DNA of 64,000 nucleotides from an uncultured Woeseia sp. (GCA_937925605.1 CALALV010000140.1:1-64000); one strand, 5' to 3'. Shown: positions 7,575 to 15,847, numbered from the stretch's first letter. Program-made: numbers and translations. The notes: generated by a model from the letters alone, not told the origin.

Positions 7575-7645
7575 GAAAGTTGTTATCCAGAACAACAGGT
7601 TACAATCGAACTCGATTGAGGCCATTTCTTCACTGAATACTGGTG

Positions 7646-7694
7646 TGCCCTCCGAAGGCAGGGGTCAGAGGTTCGAATCCTCTCGGGCGCGCCA
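7646..7694 (+). other. 3' half of a tRNA-Arg(CCG) gene: attachment-site scar
   Basis: The sequence folds as the anticodon arm (TGCC 7646-7649, loop CTCCGAA 7650-7656 with anticodon CCG, GGCA 7657-7660), variable loop, T arm (AGAGG 7667-7671, loop TTCGAAT, CCTCT 7679-7683), the 3' acceptor strand CGGGCGC (7684-7690), discriminator G and encoded CCA (7692-7694). The matching 5' acceptor strand and D arm are absent upstream, so this is not a working gene. A tRNA 3' half without a 5' half is the direct repeat left where an island has recombined into the gene; the intact tRNA-Arg(CCG) should be at the other end of the island. Confidence 0.8.
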
Positions 7695-7962
7695 ATTTTT
7701 TCCTGAAGCAGTGGCTTCGATCGAAGTCGACTACCTCGAAGGAACGCAATTCGCCCTTGGGCGGCTCAAAGGGCCGCGGTTCGACCAAACACGCAGCGTT
7801 TGGGGCGGCGGCGCGCAGCGCCGCGGGGCCGAAGGCCCGAGGGGAGCGAGAGCGACCCGAGCCAATCCTGTCGGGCGCGCCAGTCGACCACTGCATCATC
7901 TGCACAACGATTCTGCGCGCATGAATCCACACCTTTGAAATGCCTGTTCGCCGCCTGCCCGG
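7695..7962. other. Non-coding stretch between tRNA scar and MFS gene
   Basis: No credible gene is seen here; short frames crossing it are products of GC-rich sequence. It starts with a T run just after the tRNA CCA, holds GC-rich inverted-repeat-like segments around 7765-7860, and includes a second copy of the last 19 nt of the tRNA at 7864-7882. The composition changes from island-like to chromosome-like across it. Confidence 0.6.
7864..7882 (+). repeat. Second copy of the last 19 nt of tRNA-Arg, 188 bp downstream
   Basis: The 19 bases AATCCTGTCGGGCGCGCCA repeat 7676-7694 with one difference (G for C in the 3' T stem). The distance between the two CCA ends is 188 bp. The copy has no T loop or anticodon arm. 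As recalled, the E. coli tyrT locus carries 178-bp repeats each including the last 19 bp of the tRNA gene, a similar architecture; a nested or older attachment site is the other explanation. Confidence 0.6.
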
Positions 7963-9180
7963 TCAGGACGCATCTGCCAGCGCCGGGATCCTCTTTCTCA
8001 GCATCAGGTACATGAACAGGTAGACGAGCATCGCCGACAGCGTCGCAGTCGCACACATAATGAAAATGCCGTCGTAGCCGAGCCCCACGGCCAGCACCGA
8101 CGCCGCAACGTTCGGCCCGGCAAAATTGCCGAGCCCCTGCGCCGCGGGCAGCAGCGCGACGTAGCGCCCCGAGCGATCGACGTTGGCGAGCGTCGCCTGC
8201 TGGTAGATGTCGATGAAGATCCAGCAGAAATTGAACATGAACATGCTGATCGCGACGGTCGCGTTGGTTATGCCGAAAACGAGCATGACCACGATGCTCG
8301 ATTGGAACACCAGCGTGGCCAGCAGCGGGCGCGCGAGCCCGTAGCGGTTGCTGAGCAGCACCGCGAACAGGCAGCCGATGACCGAGAACACCGACGAGAT
8401 CCACAGCATCTCGGCGACCCAGTCCGGCGAGGCGGCCGTGCCGACCGTCGCGAGCTCGATATAGGTCCAGTATGCGCCGATGTTGACGTAGGTCAGCACG
8501 ATCGCGGCCAGCACGAGGCGCGGCACCCAGGCCGGTACATGGCGGTGCTCGGCATGGTGACGTCCGCTCGCTTCGGCCACGTCGACCTGGATGTCCAGCG
8601 CCTGCGCCGCGGGACGCCGCGGCAGCCAGGCAATGAACGCGAGCCCGACGAGGTAGGAGCCGATCAGGACGGCGTACACGCCCTCGATGCTGAGCAGCGG
8701 CAGCAGCTTCAGTTCCAGCCCCTGCGAACCCGCAAACGCGAACAGTTCCAGGCTGAACGCGAAGGCCGGCCTCGAGTGGCCTCCGATCGTCGCGACGGCC
8801 ACGCCGGTGTAGACCCCGGCGCCTATGCCGGCCGCGAGCCGCAGCCACAGCGTGACCTCGTAGGTCTGGTACAGGATGCACAGCAGGTTCGCGGCGATCG
8901 CGACCGTGGCGGCAGCGGTCGTCAGCCAGCGCCGGTCGACGCGCGCCACGAAGAACGCGGCGATCACGGCGCCGATCGCGAGCCCGCCGAGATCGGCGCC
9001 CGCGAGGCGCCCGACCTCGACCTCGCTGAAGCCGAGGTTGCGGACCCACGACGTCGAGATCACCGGCATGCCGACCATGACGGCGTAGCCGACCAGCGCC
9101 ATGTAGATGCCGATGGTCAGCGAGCGCCAGTCGTCGAACTCCGTGCGCGGGCGCACGAGCGCGTTGCCTTGCTTGCTCAC
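7963..9180 (-). CDS. MFS-type transporter
   Basis: A 405-residue major-facilitator protein with about twelve hydrophobic helices and a hydrophilic, His-containing central loop (about residues 200-220). The start is GTG at 9180 with GAGGT about 10 nt upstream. It lies 76 nt downstream of the PuuB-like oxidase gene on the same strand, so it may carry that enzyme's amine or amino-acid substrate. I see no motif that fixes the substrate. It is the first chromosomal gene after the island scar. Confidence 0.8.
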   Translation of the reverse strand: MSKQGNALVRPRTEFDDWRSLTIGIYMALVGYAVMVGMPVISTSWVRNLGFSEVEVGRLAGADLGGLAIGAVIAAFFVARVDRRWLTTAAATVAIAANLLCILYQTYEVTLWLRLAAGIGAGVYTGVAVATIGGHSRPAFAFSLELFAFAGSQGLELKLLPLLSIEGVYAVLIGSYLVGLAFIAWLPRRPAAQALDIQVDVAEASGRHHAEHRHVPAWVPRLVLAAIVLTYVNIGAYWTYIELATVGTAASPDWVAEMLWISSVFSVIGCLFAVLLSNRYGLARPLLATLVFQSSIVVMLVFGITNATVAISMFMFNFCWIFIDIYQQATLANVDRSGRYVALLPAAQGLGNFAGPNVAASVLAVGLGYDGIFIMCATATLSAMLVYLFMYLMLRKRIPALADAS

Positions 9181-9256
9181 GGTCGTCTGTACCTCGCTGC
9201 ACGGCCCGGGTACCGGGCAGGGCGGGTCTCGGCATCAGGCGGCCGCCCCTGCATAC

Positions 9257-10534
9257 CTACAACCTGTCCCTGAGCATGTAGTACAGGACGCCGAGCGCAA
9301 CCATCGGCTTGCGCAGCGCATGCGCGCCGGGCACCCGGACCGGCGGAACCTGTGCAAACAGGTCGAAGCGCTCGAGCGTGCCCGCCACCGCTTCCGCGAG
9401 GATTCGGCCGGCGATGTGGGTCACGTTCACGCCGTGCCCGGAGTAGCCCTGGCAGTACAGGACGTTCGGCGCCACGCGCCCCATCTGCGGCACGCGGTTC
9501 AGCGGCACGCCGATCGTGCCGCCCCAGGCGTAGTCGATGCGCACGTCCGCGAGCCGCGGGTACAACCGCGCGATCGAGCGCCGGTGCCGGCGTTCGATCA
9601 CCGCCGGGTCGTCGCCGAAGTAGTTCAGCCGCCCGCCGAACAGCAGGCGCCGGTCCGCGCTCAGCCGGTAGTACTTCAGCACGAAGTTCGGGTCGCAGAT
9701 GGCGAGGTCCCCGGGATTGGTCGCGGCGACCTGCTCGTCCGTCAGCGGTTCGGTCGCGACGATGAAGCTGTTGACCGGGAACATGATCCCGCGCAGCTGC
9801 CGCTCGAGCGCGTGGTAGGCGTTGCCCGCGACGACCACGAAGTCCGCCGTGACCGAGCCGGCCGCCGTCTCCACCCGCGGTTTCGCGCCGTGCACGATGC
9901 GCGTGACCGGCGATTGCTCGAAGAGGCGCACGCCTTCGGCAGCGGCCGCGCTGGCCTCGCCGAGGCACAGGTTGAGCGGGTGCAGGTGGCCGTTGCCGCG
10001 GTTCAGCAGCGCACCGATGTAGCGGTCCGTGCCGGTCAGCTCGCGGGTCTCCTCGCGCGACAGCAGTCGTACCTCGTGCGGGAAGCCCGCCGCCCGCAGC
10101 CGCGCGTGGTCGTGCTCGAACTCGCGCAGGTGGCGCGGCTTGATCGCGACGTCGAGGTAGCCCCACTTCAGGTCGCACTGGATGCCGTACTTCGCGACCC
10201 GCTCGCGGACGATCTCGTGGCCGAGCCAGCGCAGCTCGGCGAACAGCTCCTCGACGTCGCGGCCGTGATGCCGCGCGACCGCGCGCTCGCCCGCGATGCC
10301 GCCGATCAGCTGGCCGCCGTTGCGGCCGGACGCGCCCCAGCCGACCCGCTTCGCCTCGAGGAGCGCGACGCGGTAACCCCGTTGCGCGAGCTCGAGTGCC
10401 GTCGAAATGCCGGTGTAGCCGGCACCGACGACGCAGACGTCGGCTGTTTCGGCACCGCTGAGCGCGGGGAAGTCAGTGTGATCGTTCGCGGTCGCCGCGT
10501 AGTAGGAGGGCGGGTACCCGCTGCCGGTGCTCAT
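9257..10534 (-). CDS. FAD-dependent amine oxidoreductase, PuuB/OrdL-like
   Basis: A DAO-fold flavoprotein of about 425 residues. The N-terminus YYAATANDHTDFPAL, the FAD dinucleotide-binding VVGAGYTGISTALELAQRG and the ASGRNGGQL motif after the fold are those of gamma-glutamylputrescine oxidase and related secondary-amine oxidases; GYSGHGVNVTHIAGR closes the FAD site near the C-terminus. It probably oxidises an N-substituted amino compound with O2. The ATG at 10534 fits homologue length better than the in-frame ATG at 10555. The MFS gene follows; the AraC-type regulator lies just upstream on the same strand. The substrate (polyamine derivative or N-methyl amino acid) is inference. Confidence 0.85.
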   Translation of the reverse strand: MSTGSGYPPSYYAATANDHTDFPALSGAETADVCVVGAGYTGISTALELAQRGYRVALLEAKRVGWGASGRNGGQLIGGIAGERAVARHHGRDVEELFAELRWLGHEIVRERVAKYGIQCDLKWGYLDVAIKPRHLREFEHDHARLRAAGFPHEVRLLSREETRELTGTDRYIGALLNRGNGHLHPLNLCLGEASAAAAEGVRLFEQSPVTRIVHGAKPRVETAAGSVTADFVVVAGNAYHALERQLRGIMFPVNSFIVATEPLTDEQVAATNPGDLAICDPNFVLKYYRLSADRRLLFGGRLNYFGDDPAVIERRHRRSIARLYPRLADVRIDYAWGGTIGVPLNRVPQMGRVAPNVLYCQGYSGHGVNVTHIAGRILAEAVAGTLERFDLFAQVPPVRVPGAHALRKPMVALGVLYYMLRDRL

Positions 10535-10590
10535 GGCGCCGAGGCCGCCGAGCATGCCCTGCGCCTGGTCTCCCCCCGCTGCCGATTGGT

Positions 10591-11352
10591 TCAGGATTGC
10601 CGATCCAGGGAGCGCCGGAACTCGGCCGGCGTCATGCCGACGCGCCGCTTGAAGGCCGCGTAGAACGCCGAGTTGGAGTTGAAGCCGGCCGAGTACGCGA
10701 TCTCGAGTACCGCCGCGCCGTCGTCAACTTCGTCCAGCAGGCGCTGTGCGCGCTGCACCCGGTAGCGATTGACGTAGTCGAAGAAGCCGAGCCCGAAACC
10801 GGCATTCAGGACCTGCGACAGGTGGTTCACCGAGCAGCCGACCCGCTCGGCCAGCGCGGGCAGCGTCAGCGCCGGGTCGAGATAGACCTGCTCTTCCTGC
10901 ATCAGCTCGTCGAGCTGCGACATGTACTGCTGCATGCGCCGCGCGCAGAGCCCGGACTTCGCGTACTTGCGCCGCTGCCGCGTGCGGCGCGGCCGTGCGG
11001 GTGCGTCCGGCACGTCGTGGTAGTCGGCGATCAGCGTCGCGGAATCCTGCGCGAGCGTGATGAACTCGGCGCCCTGGCTGCTGCGCCCGGCGCCGCGGCG
11101 GCCGGCGGGCACCATGCGGTACTGGAACGCGACGGTGCGACCGTTGTGCAGGATGTCGCCCAGCAGTTCGTAGCGGTGGCGATACTGGCTGAAGAAACTG
11201 CGCAGGTGGTCGACCAGCTCGTCGTGCGTGCGCTGCGCGTTCTGGCGGACTTCGCGGTAGATGCCGTCCGGCGCCAGGTGATCGGCCACGCGCTCCGGGT
11301 CGTGCCGGTTCCACGCCTCGAAATAGCTTGCAACGAAATCGTTCGACTGCAT
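10591..11352 (-). CDS. NTF2-like domain fused to an AraC-type DNA-binding domain
   Basis: A 253-residue regulator. Residues 1-115 resemble a SnoaL/NTF2-like cone (NDFVASYFEAWNRHDPERV start, central beta-sheet strands). A basic linker (RPRRTRQRRK) follows, and residues 150-250 form an AraC double helix-turn-helix, with LTLPALAERVGCSVNHLSQV as the first and IAYSAGFNSNSAFYAAFKR as the second. AraC proteins usually carry a cupin-like sensor, so an NTF2-like sensor is unusual. A GGAG ribosome-binding site precedes the ATG at 11352. It sits just upstream of the oxidase and MFS genes on the same strand and may regulate them. Confidence 0.85.
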   Translation of the reverse strand: MQSNDFVASYFEAWNRHDPERVADHLAPDGIYREVRQNAQRTHDELVDHLRSFFSQYRHRYELLGDILHNGRTVAFQYRMVPAGRRGAGRSSQGAEFITLAQDSATLIADYHDVPDAPARPRRTRQRRKYAKSGLCARRMQQYMSQLDELMQEEQVYLDPALTLPALAERVGCSVNHLSQVLNAGFGLGFFDYVNRYRVQRAQRLLDEVDDGAAVLEIAYSAGFNSNSAFYAAFKRRVGMTPAEFRRSLDRQS

Positions 11353-11492
11353 GCGCTTGCTCCCCCGGCACCGATCTTAGCCCAGCGACGGCGCGGCCGT
11401 CATTGCGAATTGACAGCCGCCGCGCCGGCCCGGCAGATTGGCTGCACGGCGGCCGCGCGCGGCGGGCCGATGAGCAGGCACGCAAACCGATA

Positions 11493-13094
11493 ATGACGAG
11501 AACCGACACCGTCCCGATCGCCCCGTGGATGCAGGACACGCTGCGGCAGGGCTACTCGCTGCTCGCCGCGGGCCAGCCCGAGCGAGCGTCGGAGTGCGCC
11601 CGCCGCCTGCTCGGCGCCAAGCCGGACCTGGTCGAAGGCCACTTCCTGGTCGGCCTGATCGCCGTGGAACTGAACCAGAACGGCACCGCGGTCAGCGCCT
11701 TCGGCTCCGTGACGCGGCTGCAACCCGACCACCCGGCCGCCTGGGCACAGCTCGCGCGGCTGTTCATGATCGCGGGCCAGCCGCTCCGGGCCGACGCGGC
11801 GCTCGCGAAGGCCGTCGAGTACAACGACGGCAACCCGCTCGTGCTCGACACGATCGCGTCGGTCTACACGCTGCTCGGCGACCAGCAGGAAGCCGAAAAA
11901 TGGATCGAGCGCACGCTCGAGCAGCAGCCGAACAACGTCAACTACCTGGTCAACCTCGCGAACAACCACGTGTTTCTCGGCAAGCTGGACGCGGCCGGGG
12001 ACGTGCTCGCGCGCGCGCTCGTGCTGAACCCGACGAACGCGAACGCACACTGGCTGCTCTCGGGCCTGCGCAGGGCCGAGGACCGCAGTCACGTCGAGGT
12101 ACTGCAGCGCCTGGCCGGGGAGCAGCAGGGTAACCCGCGCGCACTGGCGTTCCTCTGCTACGGCCTCGGCAAGGAGCTCGAAGACCTCGAGGCCTGGGAC
12201 GAGGCCTTCGAGGCCTTCGCACGCGGCGCGGCGGCCCGGCGGCAGACGCTGGAGCCGGACGAAGAAGGCGAAATCGAGATGTTCCGGGCCTTCGCCGACG
12301 TGTTCACGGCCGAATGGCTCGGGGACGGCGCGGGCGGCCACGAGGATCCGGCGCCGATCTTCGTCGTCGGGCAGCCGCGCACGGGCACGACGCTGGTCGA
12401 GCGCATCATCAGCAGTCACTCGCAGGTCTACTCGGCCGGCGAGCTCAAACAGTTCGGCCAGTGCGTGCGCCGGCTCGCCGACTACCGCGAGCCGCGCCGG
12501 CACTCGGCGAAGCTCGCGACCCAGGCGGCGCAGATCGACTGCCGCCGGCTCGGCCAGGCCTACATGACCACGACGGCGACGATGCGCGGCGACCTGCCGC
12601 GTTTCGTCGACAAGCTGCCGCCGAACTACCTGTACATCCCGCTGATCCTGAAGGCGCTGCCGAACGCGAAGATCGTGCACCTGACCCGCAACCCGATGGA
12701 TGCCTGCTTCGCGAGCTTCAAGCAGCTGTTCGCCGACGCGTACCCGCATTCCTATGACCAGCAGGAAATGGCGCGTCACCACGCCCGCTACTACCATCTC
12801 GTGGCGGCCTGGCGGGAACGCTTCCCGGGCCGCTTCTTCGACATCTCCTACGAAGAAACGGCCGCGGACATCGAGCCGAATGCGCGGGCGCTGATCGACT
12901 ATCTCGGGCTGCCCTGGGAGGACGCCTGCCTCGAGTTCCACAAGCAGAAAGCGGCCGTAGCCACCGCCAGCGCGGTGCAGGTGCGCCAGCCGGCGCACAC
13001 GAAGTCGGTGGGCCGCTGGCGGCGCTACGCGGACCGGCTGGAGCCGATGCGCCGGACCCTCGAGCAAGAGGGCGTGCCGCTCGGTCCTTACTGA
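11493..13094 (+). CDS. TPR-domain sulfotransferase
   Basis: A 533-residue cytoplasmic protein with no signal peptide. Residues about 10-250 are TPR helical repeats (for example NPLVLDTIASVYTLLGDQQ). Residues about 285-520 are a PAPS-dependent sulfotransferase of the tyrosylprotein-sulfotransferase-like group: the 5'-phosphosulfate loop PRTGTTLVERIISSHSQV near 292, the 3'-phosphate motif TRNPMDACFASFKQLF, and a late KSVGRWRRY basic patch. It transfers sulfate from PAPS to an unidentified acceptor, the TPR part likely selecting a protein or peptide. A TonB-dependent receptor gene begins 133 nt later on the same strand; the same pairing recurs at 40884-46306. Confidence 0.88.
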   Translation: MTRTDTVPIAPWMQDTLRQGYSLLAAGQPERASECARRLLGAKPDLVEGHFLVGLIAVELNQNGTAVSAFGSVTRLQPDHPAAWAQLARLFMIAGQPLRADAALAKAVEYNDGNPLVLDTIASVYTLLGDQQEAEKWIERTLEQQPNNVNYLVNLANNHVFLGKLDAAGDVLARALVLNPTNANAHWLLSGLRRAEDRSHVEVLQRLAGEQQGNPRALAFLCYGLGKELEDLEAWDEAFEAFARGAAARRQTLEPDEEGEIEMFRAFADVFTAEWLGDGAGGHEDPAPIFVVGQPRTGTTLVERIISSHSQVYSAGELKQFGQCVRRLADYREPRRHSAKLATQAAQIDCRRLGQAYMTTTATMRGDLPRFVDKLPPNYLYIPLILKALPNAKIVHLTRNPMDACFASFKQLFADAYPHSYDQQEMARHHARYYHLVAAWRERFPGRFFDISYEETAADIEPNARALIDYLGLPWEDACLEFHKQKAAVATASAVQVRQPAHTKSVGRWRRYADRLEPMRRTLEQEGVPLGPY

Positions 13095-13120
13095 AAAACG
13101 GCTGCGGCATGCGCTATGCT
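13092..13120 (+). promoter_or_regulatory. Promoter candidate ahead of the TonB receptor gene
   Basis: TATGCT (13115-13120) is a fair -10 element, with TGAAAA (13092-13097) 17 bp upstream as a weak -35 overlapping the end of the sulfotransferase gene. If real, the receptor is not solely transcribed with the sulfotransferase. Confidence 0.3.
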
Positions 13121-13227
13121 GCAGGCCTATAGGCGCGGATTGCAGCGCGGGTCGCGCGGCGTAACCTCAACCTTGGGAAAATGAACGCGTTGCGGCATTC
13201 GTCTCGAACAGCCGGGGGGAGACAGGC

Positions 13228-15792
13228 ATGGTCGCCAGCAAAGCACGAGCTACCGATTCGTCAACGACTTGCGCTGCCGGGGACGACGCCGTCCGCCGGC
13301 GTTTCGAAAAGACCGCGCTCGCGCGCGCCGTGTCCCTGGCCATCGTCGCCGGCATCGCGCCGGGACCGCTGCTCGCGCAGGGCAACCAGATCGAGGAGGT
13401 CATCGTCACGGCGACCAAGCGCGCGGAGTCGATCATGGACGTGCCGCTCGCGATCACCGCGATGTCCGGCGAATTCATCCGCCAGGTCAACCTCAACGAC
13501 ATCAAGGACTTGATCCAGTTCACGCCGGGCATCTCCGGCAACAGCAAGGACAGCTTCCTCGACTTCGTCAGCGTGCGCGGCATCCGCACGATCGACTTCG
13601 GCAACGGCGGCGATCCCTCCGTCAGCCTGTACAAGAACGGCCTGTACCAGGGCCGCACCGGCGCCGCCGTGTCCAGCATGTACGACATCGAGCGCGCCGA
13701 GGTGCTGCGCGGGCCGCAGGGCTTCCTGTTCGGTCGCAACTCGGTCAGCGGCGCCTTCAGTGTCATCACGGCCAAGCCGGACCTGCAGGAGACCGGCGGC
13801 TATGCCGAGCTCGACGTCGGCGAGCGCGGCGTATTCGTGTTCGAGGGCGCGCTGAACCTGCCGGTCAGCGACACATTCGGCGTGCGACTGTCCGGTTACC
13901 ACTCGGAAGAAGACGGCTACGTGAAGAACCTGGCCGGCGGGCCGGACCTGATTACGCACGACAAGCAGGCCTTCCGGCTGTCCGGGCGCTTCCAGAACGA
14001 CAGGGTCACCGCGGATGCCTTCGTCGAGATCGAGGACCGCGACCAGAGCGGCACGATCTACCGCACGACCGGCGGCGGCTACACGCAACCGACGCCGCGC
14101 GCGGCGGGCGGCTTCTTCCGCAACCTGCCCGACCCTACCGGCAGCGCTTTCGACTTCCACCACACGAACATGAACGGCGGCACGCCGGTCGCCATCAGCA
14201 GCGACGGCCGCACCGTCAACAACGACAACTCGCTGCCGAGCACGGACGAGGCGGAGATATTTCATATCGGCCTGCAGGTCGACGTCGCCCTGGACTGGGC
14301 GACCTTCACCTCGCTGACCGGCTACAAGGACCACGACTACAAGTACGTCGAGGACTTCGACGCCGCGCCGTTCGTGCTGTTCAACTACGGCCAGGACCAG
14401 GAAGGCGATTACTTCGAACAGGAGTTCCGCCTGACCTCGAATTCCGACGGTCCGCTGAGCTGGTACGCGGGTGCCTCGTTCTACGAGGAGGACATCGACA
14501 CGATCTTCCTCGGCCAGCAGGCCGAGGACGTTTACTGCGCCGGCTACTGGTTCTACAGCGGCGCGACGACCTGTGCCGAGGTCTTTTACTACTACAGCTA
14601 CCTCGACGCCTACAACGGCGACACCTATTACTGCGACTATTTCCTGCCGGACTACTACAACCTGCGCTGCGACGCCGCGGCGTCGCCGGACGGCCTGATC
14701 AACGACCGCAACCGCATCATCGGCAAGTACCGCGGCTACTCGACCTACCTCGACCTGTCCTACGCGCTCACCGACAGCTTCGACGTCAGCCTCGGCATCC
14801 GCTACACCTGGGACGAGAAGGAGTTCTCGCAGGAAGTCCTGCCGGATCCGGGCAACTCGCAGTTCGCCTACCGGGTGCAGACCGGTTTCTCGACGCCGAA
14901 CGGCCCGCTGCGCGACAAGCAGGACTGGGACGAGATCACCTACCGGCTGGTCGCGAACTGGCGTCCCAACGAGACTGCGCTGGTCTTCGGCAGCATCACG
15001 ACCGGCTACAAGCCGGGCGGCTTCGGCAGCTTCAACATCGAGCCCGGCTGCGATTCCGACACTCCTTTCGGCCTGTGCGTGGCAGATCCCGCCGTCGACA
15101 AGCCCGGCGACTTCGGTCCGGAGACCGTGACCTCCTACGAACTCGGCTATAAAGACACCTACCTCGACGGCCGTGTGCAGATCGCCGCGAACGCGTTTTT
15201 CTACGACTACGAGGACCTGCAGGCGATCTTCGGCGAGGGCCCGCGCACGGTCGTCGACAACGTCGGCCAGGTGGACGGCACCGGCTTCGAATGGGATGTC
15301 AACACGCTGTTGTCCGACAACATCAATTTCCGCTTCGGCGGCTCCTGGTTCGATTCCGAGGCAAGGAACGTCCAGGCCTTCTGCGGCAACGGCGAGATCC
15401 TTACCGGCGACCCGAACGCCTGCGAGGGCGTGTCGATACCCTGGGCGCCGGAGTGGACCGCCTTCGCGGTCGTGAACGGCAACTACGCGCTGGGCGACGG
15501 CGAGCTGTACGCCAGCGTCGCGTGGTCCTGGGAAGACGATTACCGCGGCGACTGGCCGGATCCGAGCGTCATTTACCAGCGCATCAAGGCGATCAACAAC
15601 ACCGACCTGACGATCGGCTACCGCACCGACAACTGGAACCTCAGGGCCTACGTCGAGAACGTCTTCGACGGCGTCTGGTACGACGGCAATTATTCGAACG
15701 ACGACCCGGACCCGATCATCATCTATGCCGAGCACACGTTCGGCCCCGCACGGCCGCGGACGGCCGGGGTGCGCTTCACCTACGAGTTCTGA
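13228..15792 (+). CDS. TonB-dependent outer-membrane receptor with Tyr/Cys-rich loop
   Basis: An 854-residue receptor: signal region 1-51, TonB box EEVIV (56-60), plug domain to about 190 (VSVRGI, RGPQGFLFGRNSVSGAF), then a 22-strand barrel ending in RFTYEF with terminal Phe. Such receptors import large or scarce solutes using TonB energy. A segment at residues 437-481 is unlike common receptors: four cysteines (437, 449, 469, 481) spaced 12, 20 and 12, with twelve tyrosines and several Asp/Glu between them, probably one extracellular loop. The start follows a purine-rich ribosome-binding site. It is preceded by the TPR-sulfotransferase and followed by a strong terminator. The ligand is unknown. 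Confidence 0.92.
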   Translation: MVASKARATDSSTTCAAGDDAVRRRFEKTALARAVSLAIVAGIAPGPLLAQGNQIEEVIVTATKRAESIMDVPLAITAMSGEFIRQVNLNDIKDLIQFTPGISGNSKDSFLDFVSVRGIRTIDFGNGGDPSVSLYKNGLYQGRTGAAVSSMYDIERAEVLRGPQGFLFGRNSVSGAFSVITAKPDLQETGGYAELDVGERGVFVFEGALNLPVSDTFGVRLSGYHSEEDGYVKNLAGGPDLITHDKQAFRLSGRFQNDRVTADAFVEIEDRDQSGTIYRTTGGGYTQPTPRAAGGFFRNLPDPTGSAFDFHHTNMNGGTPVAISSDGRTVNNDNSLPSTDEAEIFHIGLQVDVALDWATFTSLTGYKDHDYKYVEDFDAAPFVLFNYGQDQEGDYFEQEFRLTSNSDGPLSWYAGASFYEEDIDTIFLGQQAEDVYCAGYWFYSGATTCAEVFYYYSYLDAYNGDTYYCDYFLPDYYNLRCDAAASPDGLINDRNRIIGKYRGYSTYLDLSYALTDSFDVSLGIRYTWDEKEFSQEVLPDPGNSQFAYRVQTGFSTPNGPLRDKQDWDEITYRLVANWRPNETALVFGSITTGYKPGGFGSFNIEPGCDSDTPFGLCVADPAVDKPGDFGPETVTSYELGYKDTYLDGRVQIAANAFFYDYEDLQAIFGEGPRTVVDNVGQVDGTGFEWDVNTLLSDNINFRFGGSWFDSEARNVQAFCGNGEILTGDPNACEGVSIPWAPEWTAFAVVNGNYALGDGELYASVAWSWEDDYRGDWPDPSVIYQRIKAINNTDLTIGYRTDNWNLRAYVENVFDGVWYDGNYSNDDPDPIIIYAEHTFGPARPRTAGVRFTYEF

Positions 15793-15823
15793 GCGCCGGG
15801 GCGCTGCCCGCGAGCAGGAAAAA

Positions 15824-15847
15824 CCGCCGGCTTGCCGGCGGTTTTTT
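15824..15847. terminator. Bidirectional intrinsic terminator
   Basis: A perfect 8-bp stem CCGCCGGC/GCCGGCGG (15824-15831 with 15834-15841) with a TT loop is followed by six T (15842-15847) and preceded by a run of A. It serves the TonB receptor on the plus strand and the GcvT-like gene on the minus strand. Confidence 0.9.

Larger units (their letters stand above)
1..7694. mobile_element. Right-hand part of a mercury-resistance genomic island
   Basis: The stretch is visibly less GC-rich than everything after about 7960. It carries only metal-response genes: three MerR-type regulators, merB, merT, merP, merA and a second merT operon. It stops at the 3' half of a tRNA-Arg gene at 7646-7694, which has no 5' half next to it. 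Such displaced tRNA 3' ends are the usual scar where a tyrosine-recombinase island has entered a tRNA gene. No integrase, relaxase or transposase is visible, so the element must extend left of the window if it is complete. Island status is an inference from composition, cargo and the tRNA scar. Confidence 0.65.

Noticed and set aside
7600..7694. A complete tRNA-Arg gene
   Set aside because: Only the anticodon arm, T arm and 3' acceptor strand can be folded. No sequence complementary to CGGGCGC and no D arm precede them.
7643..7938. Small proteins of 93-100 residues across the tRNA scar
   Set aside because: They run through the tRNA fragment in several frames, have no ribosome-binding site, and show compositions expected from GC-rich non-coding DNA.
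8302..10663. Long plus-strand frames of 323 and 518 residues
   Set aside because: They are antisense to the MFS and PuuB-like genes, are rich in Arg, Ala, Gln and Val with no domains, and arise from third-position GC bias.
11400..13067. A 555-residue minus-strand frame
   Set aside because: It is antisense to the TPR-sulfotransferase, which has clear PAPS motifs; the minus frame has no recognisable domain.
13261..15735. An 824-residue minus-strand frame
   Set aside because: It mirrors the TonB receptor; its Val/Ala/Arg-rich sequence is the usual antisense shadow.
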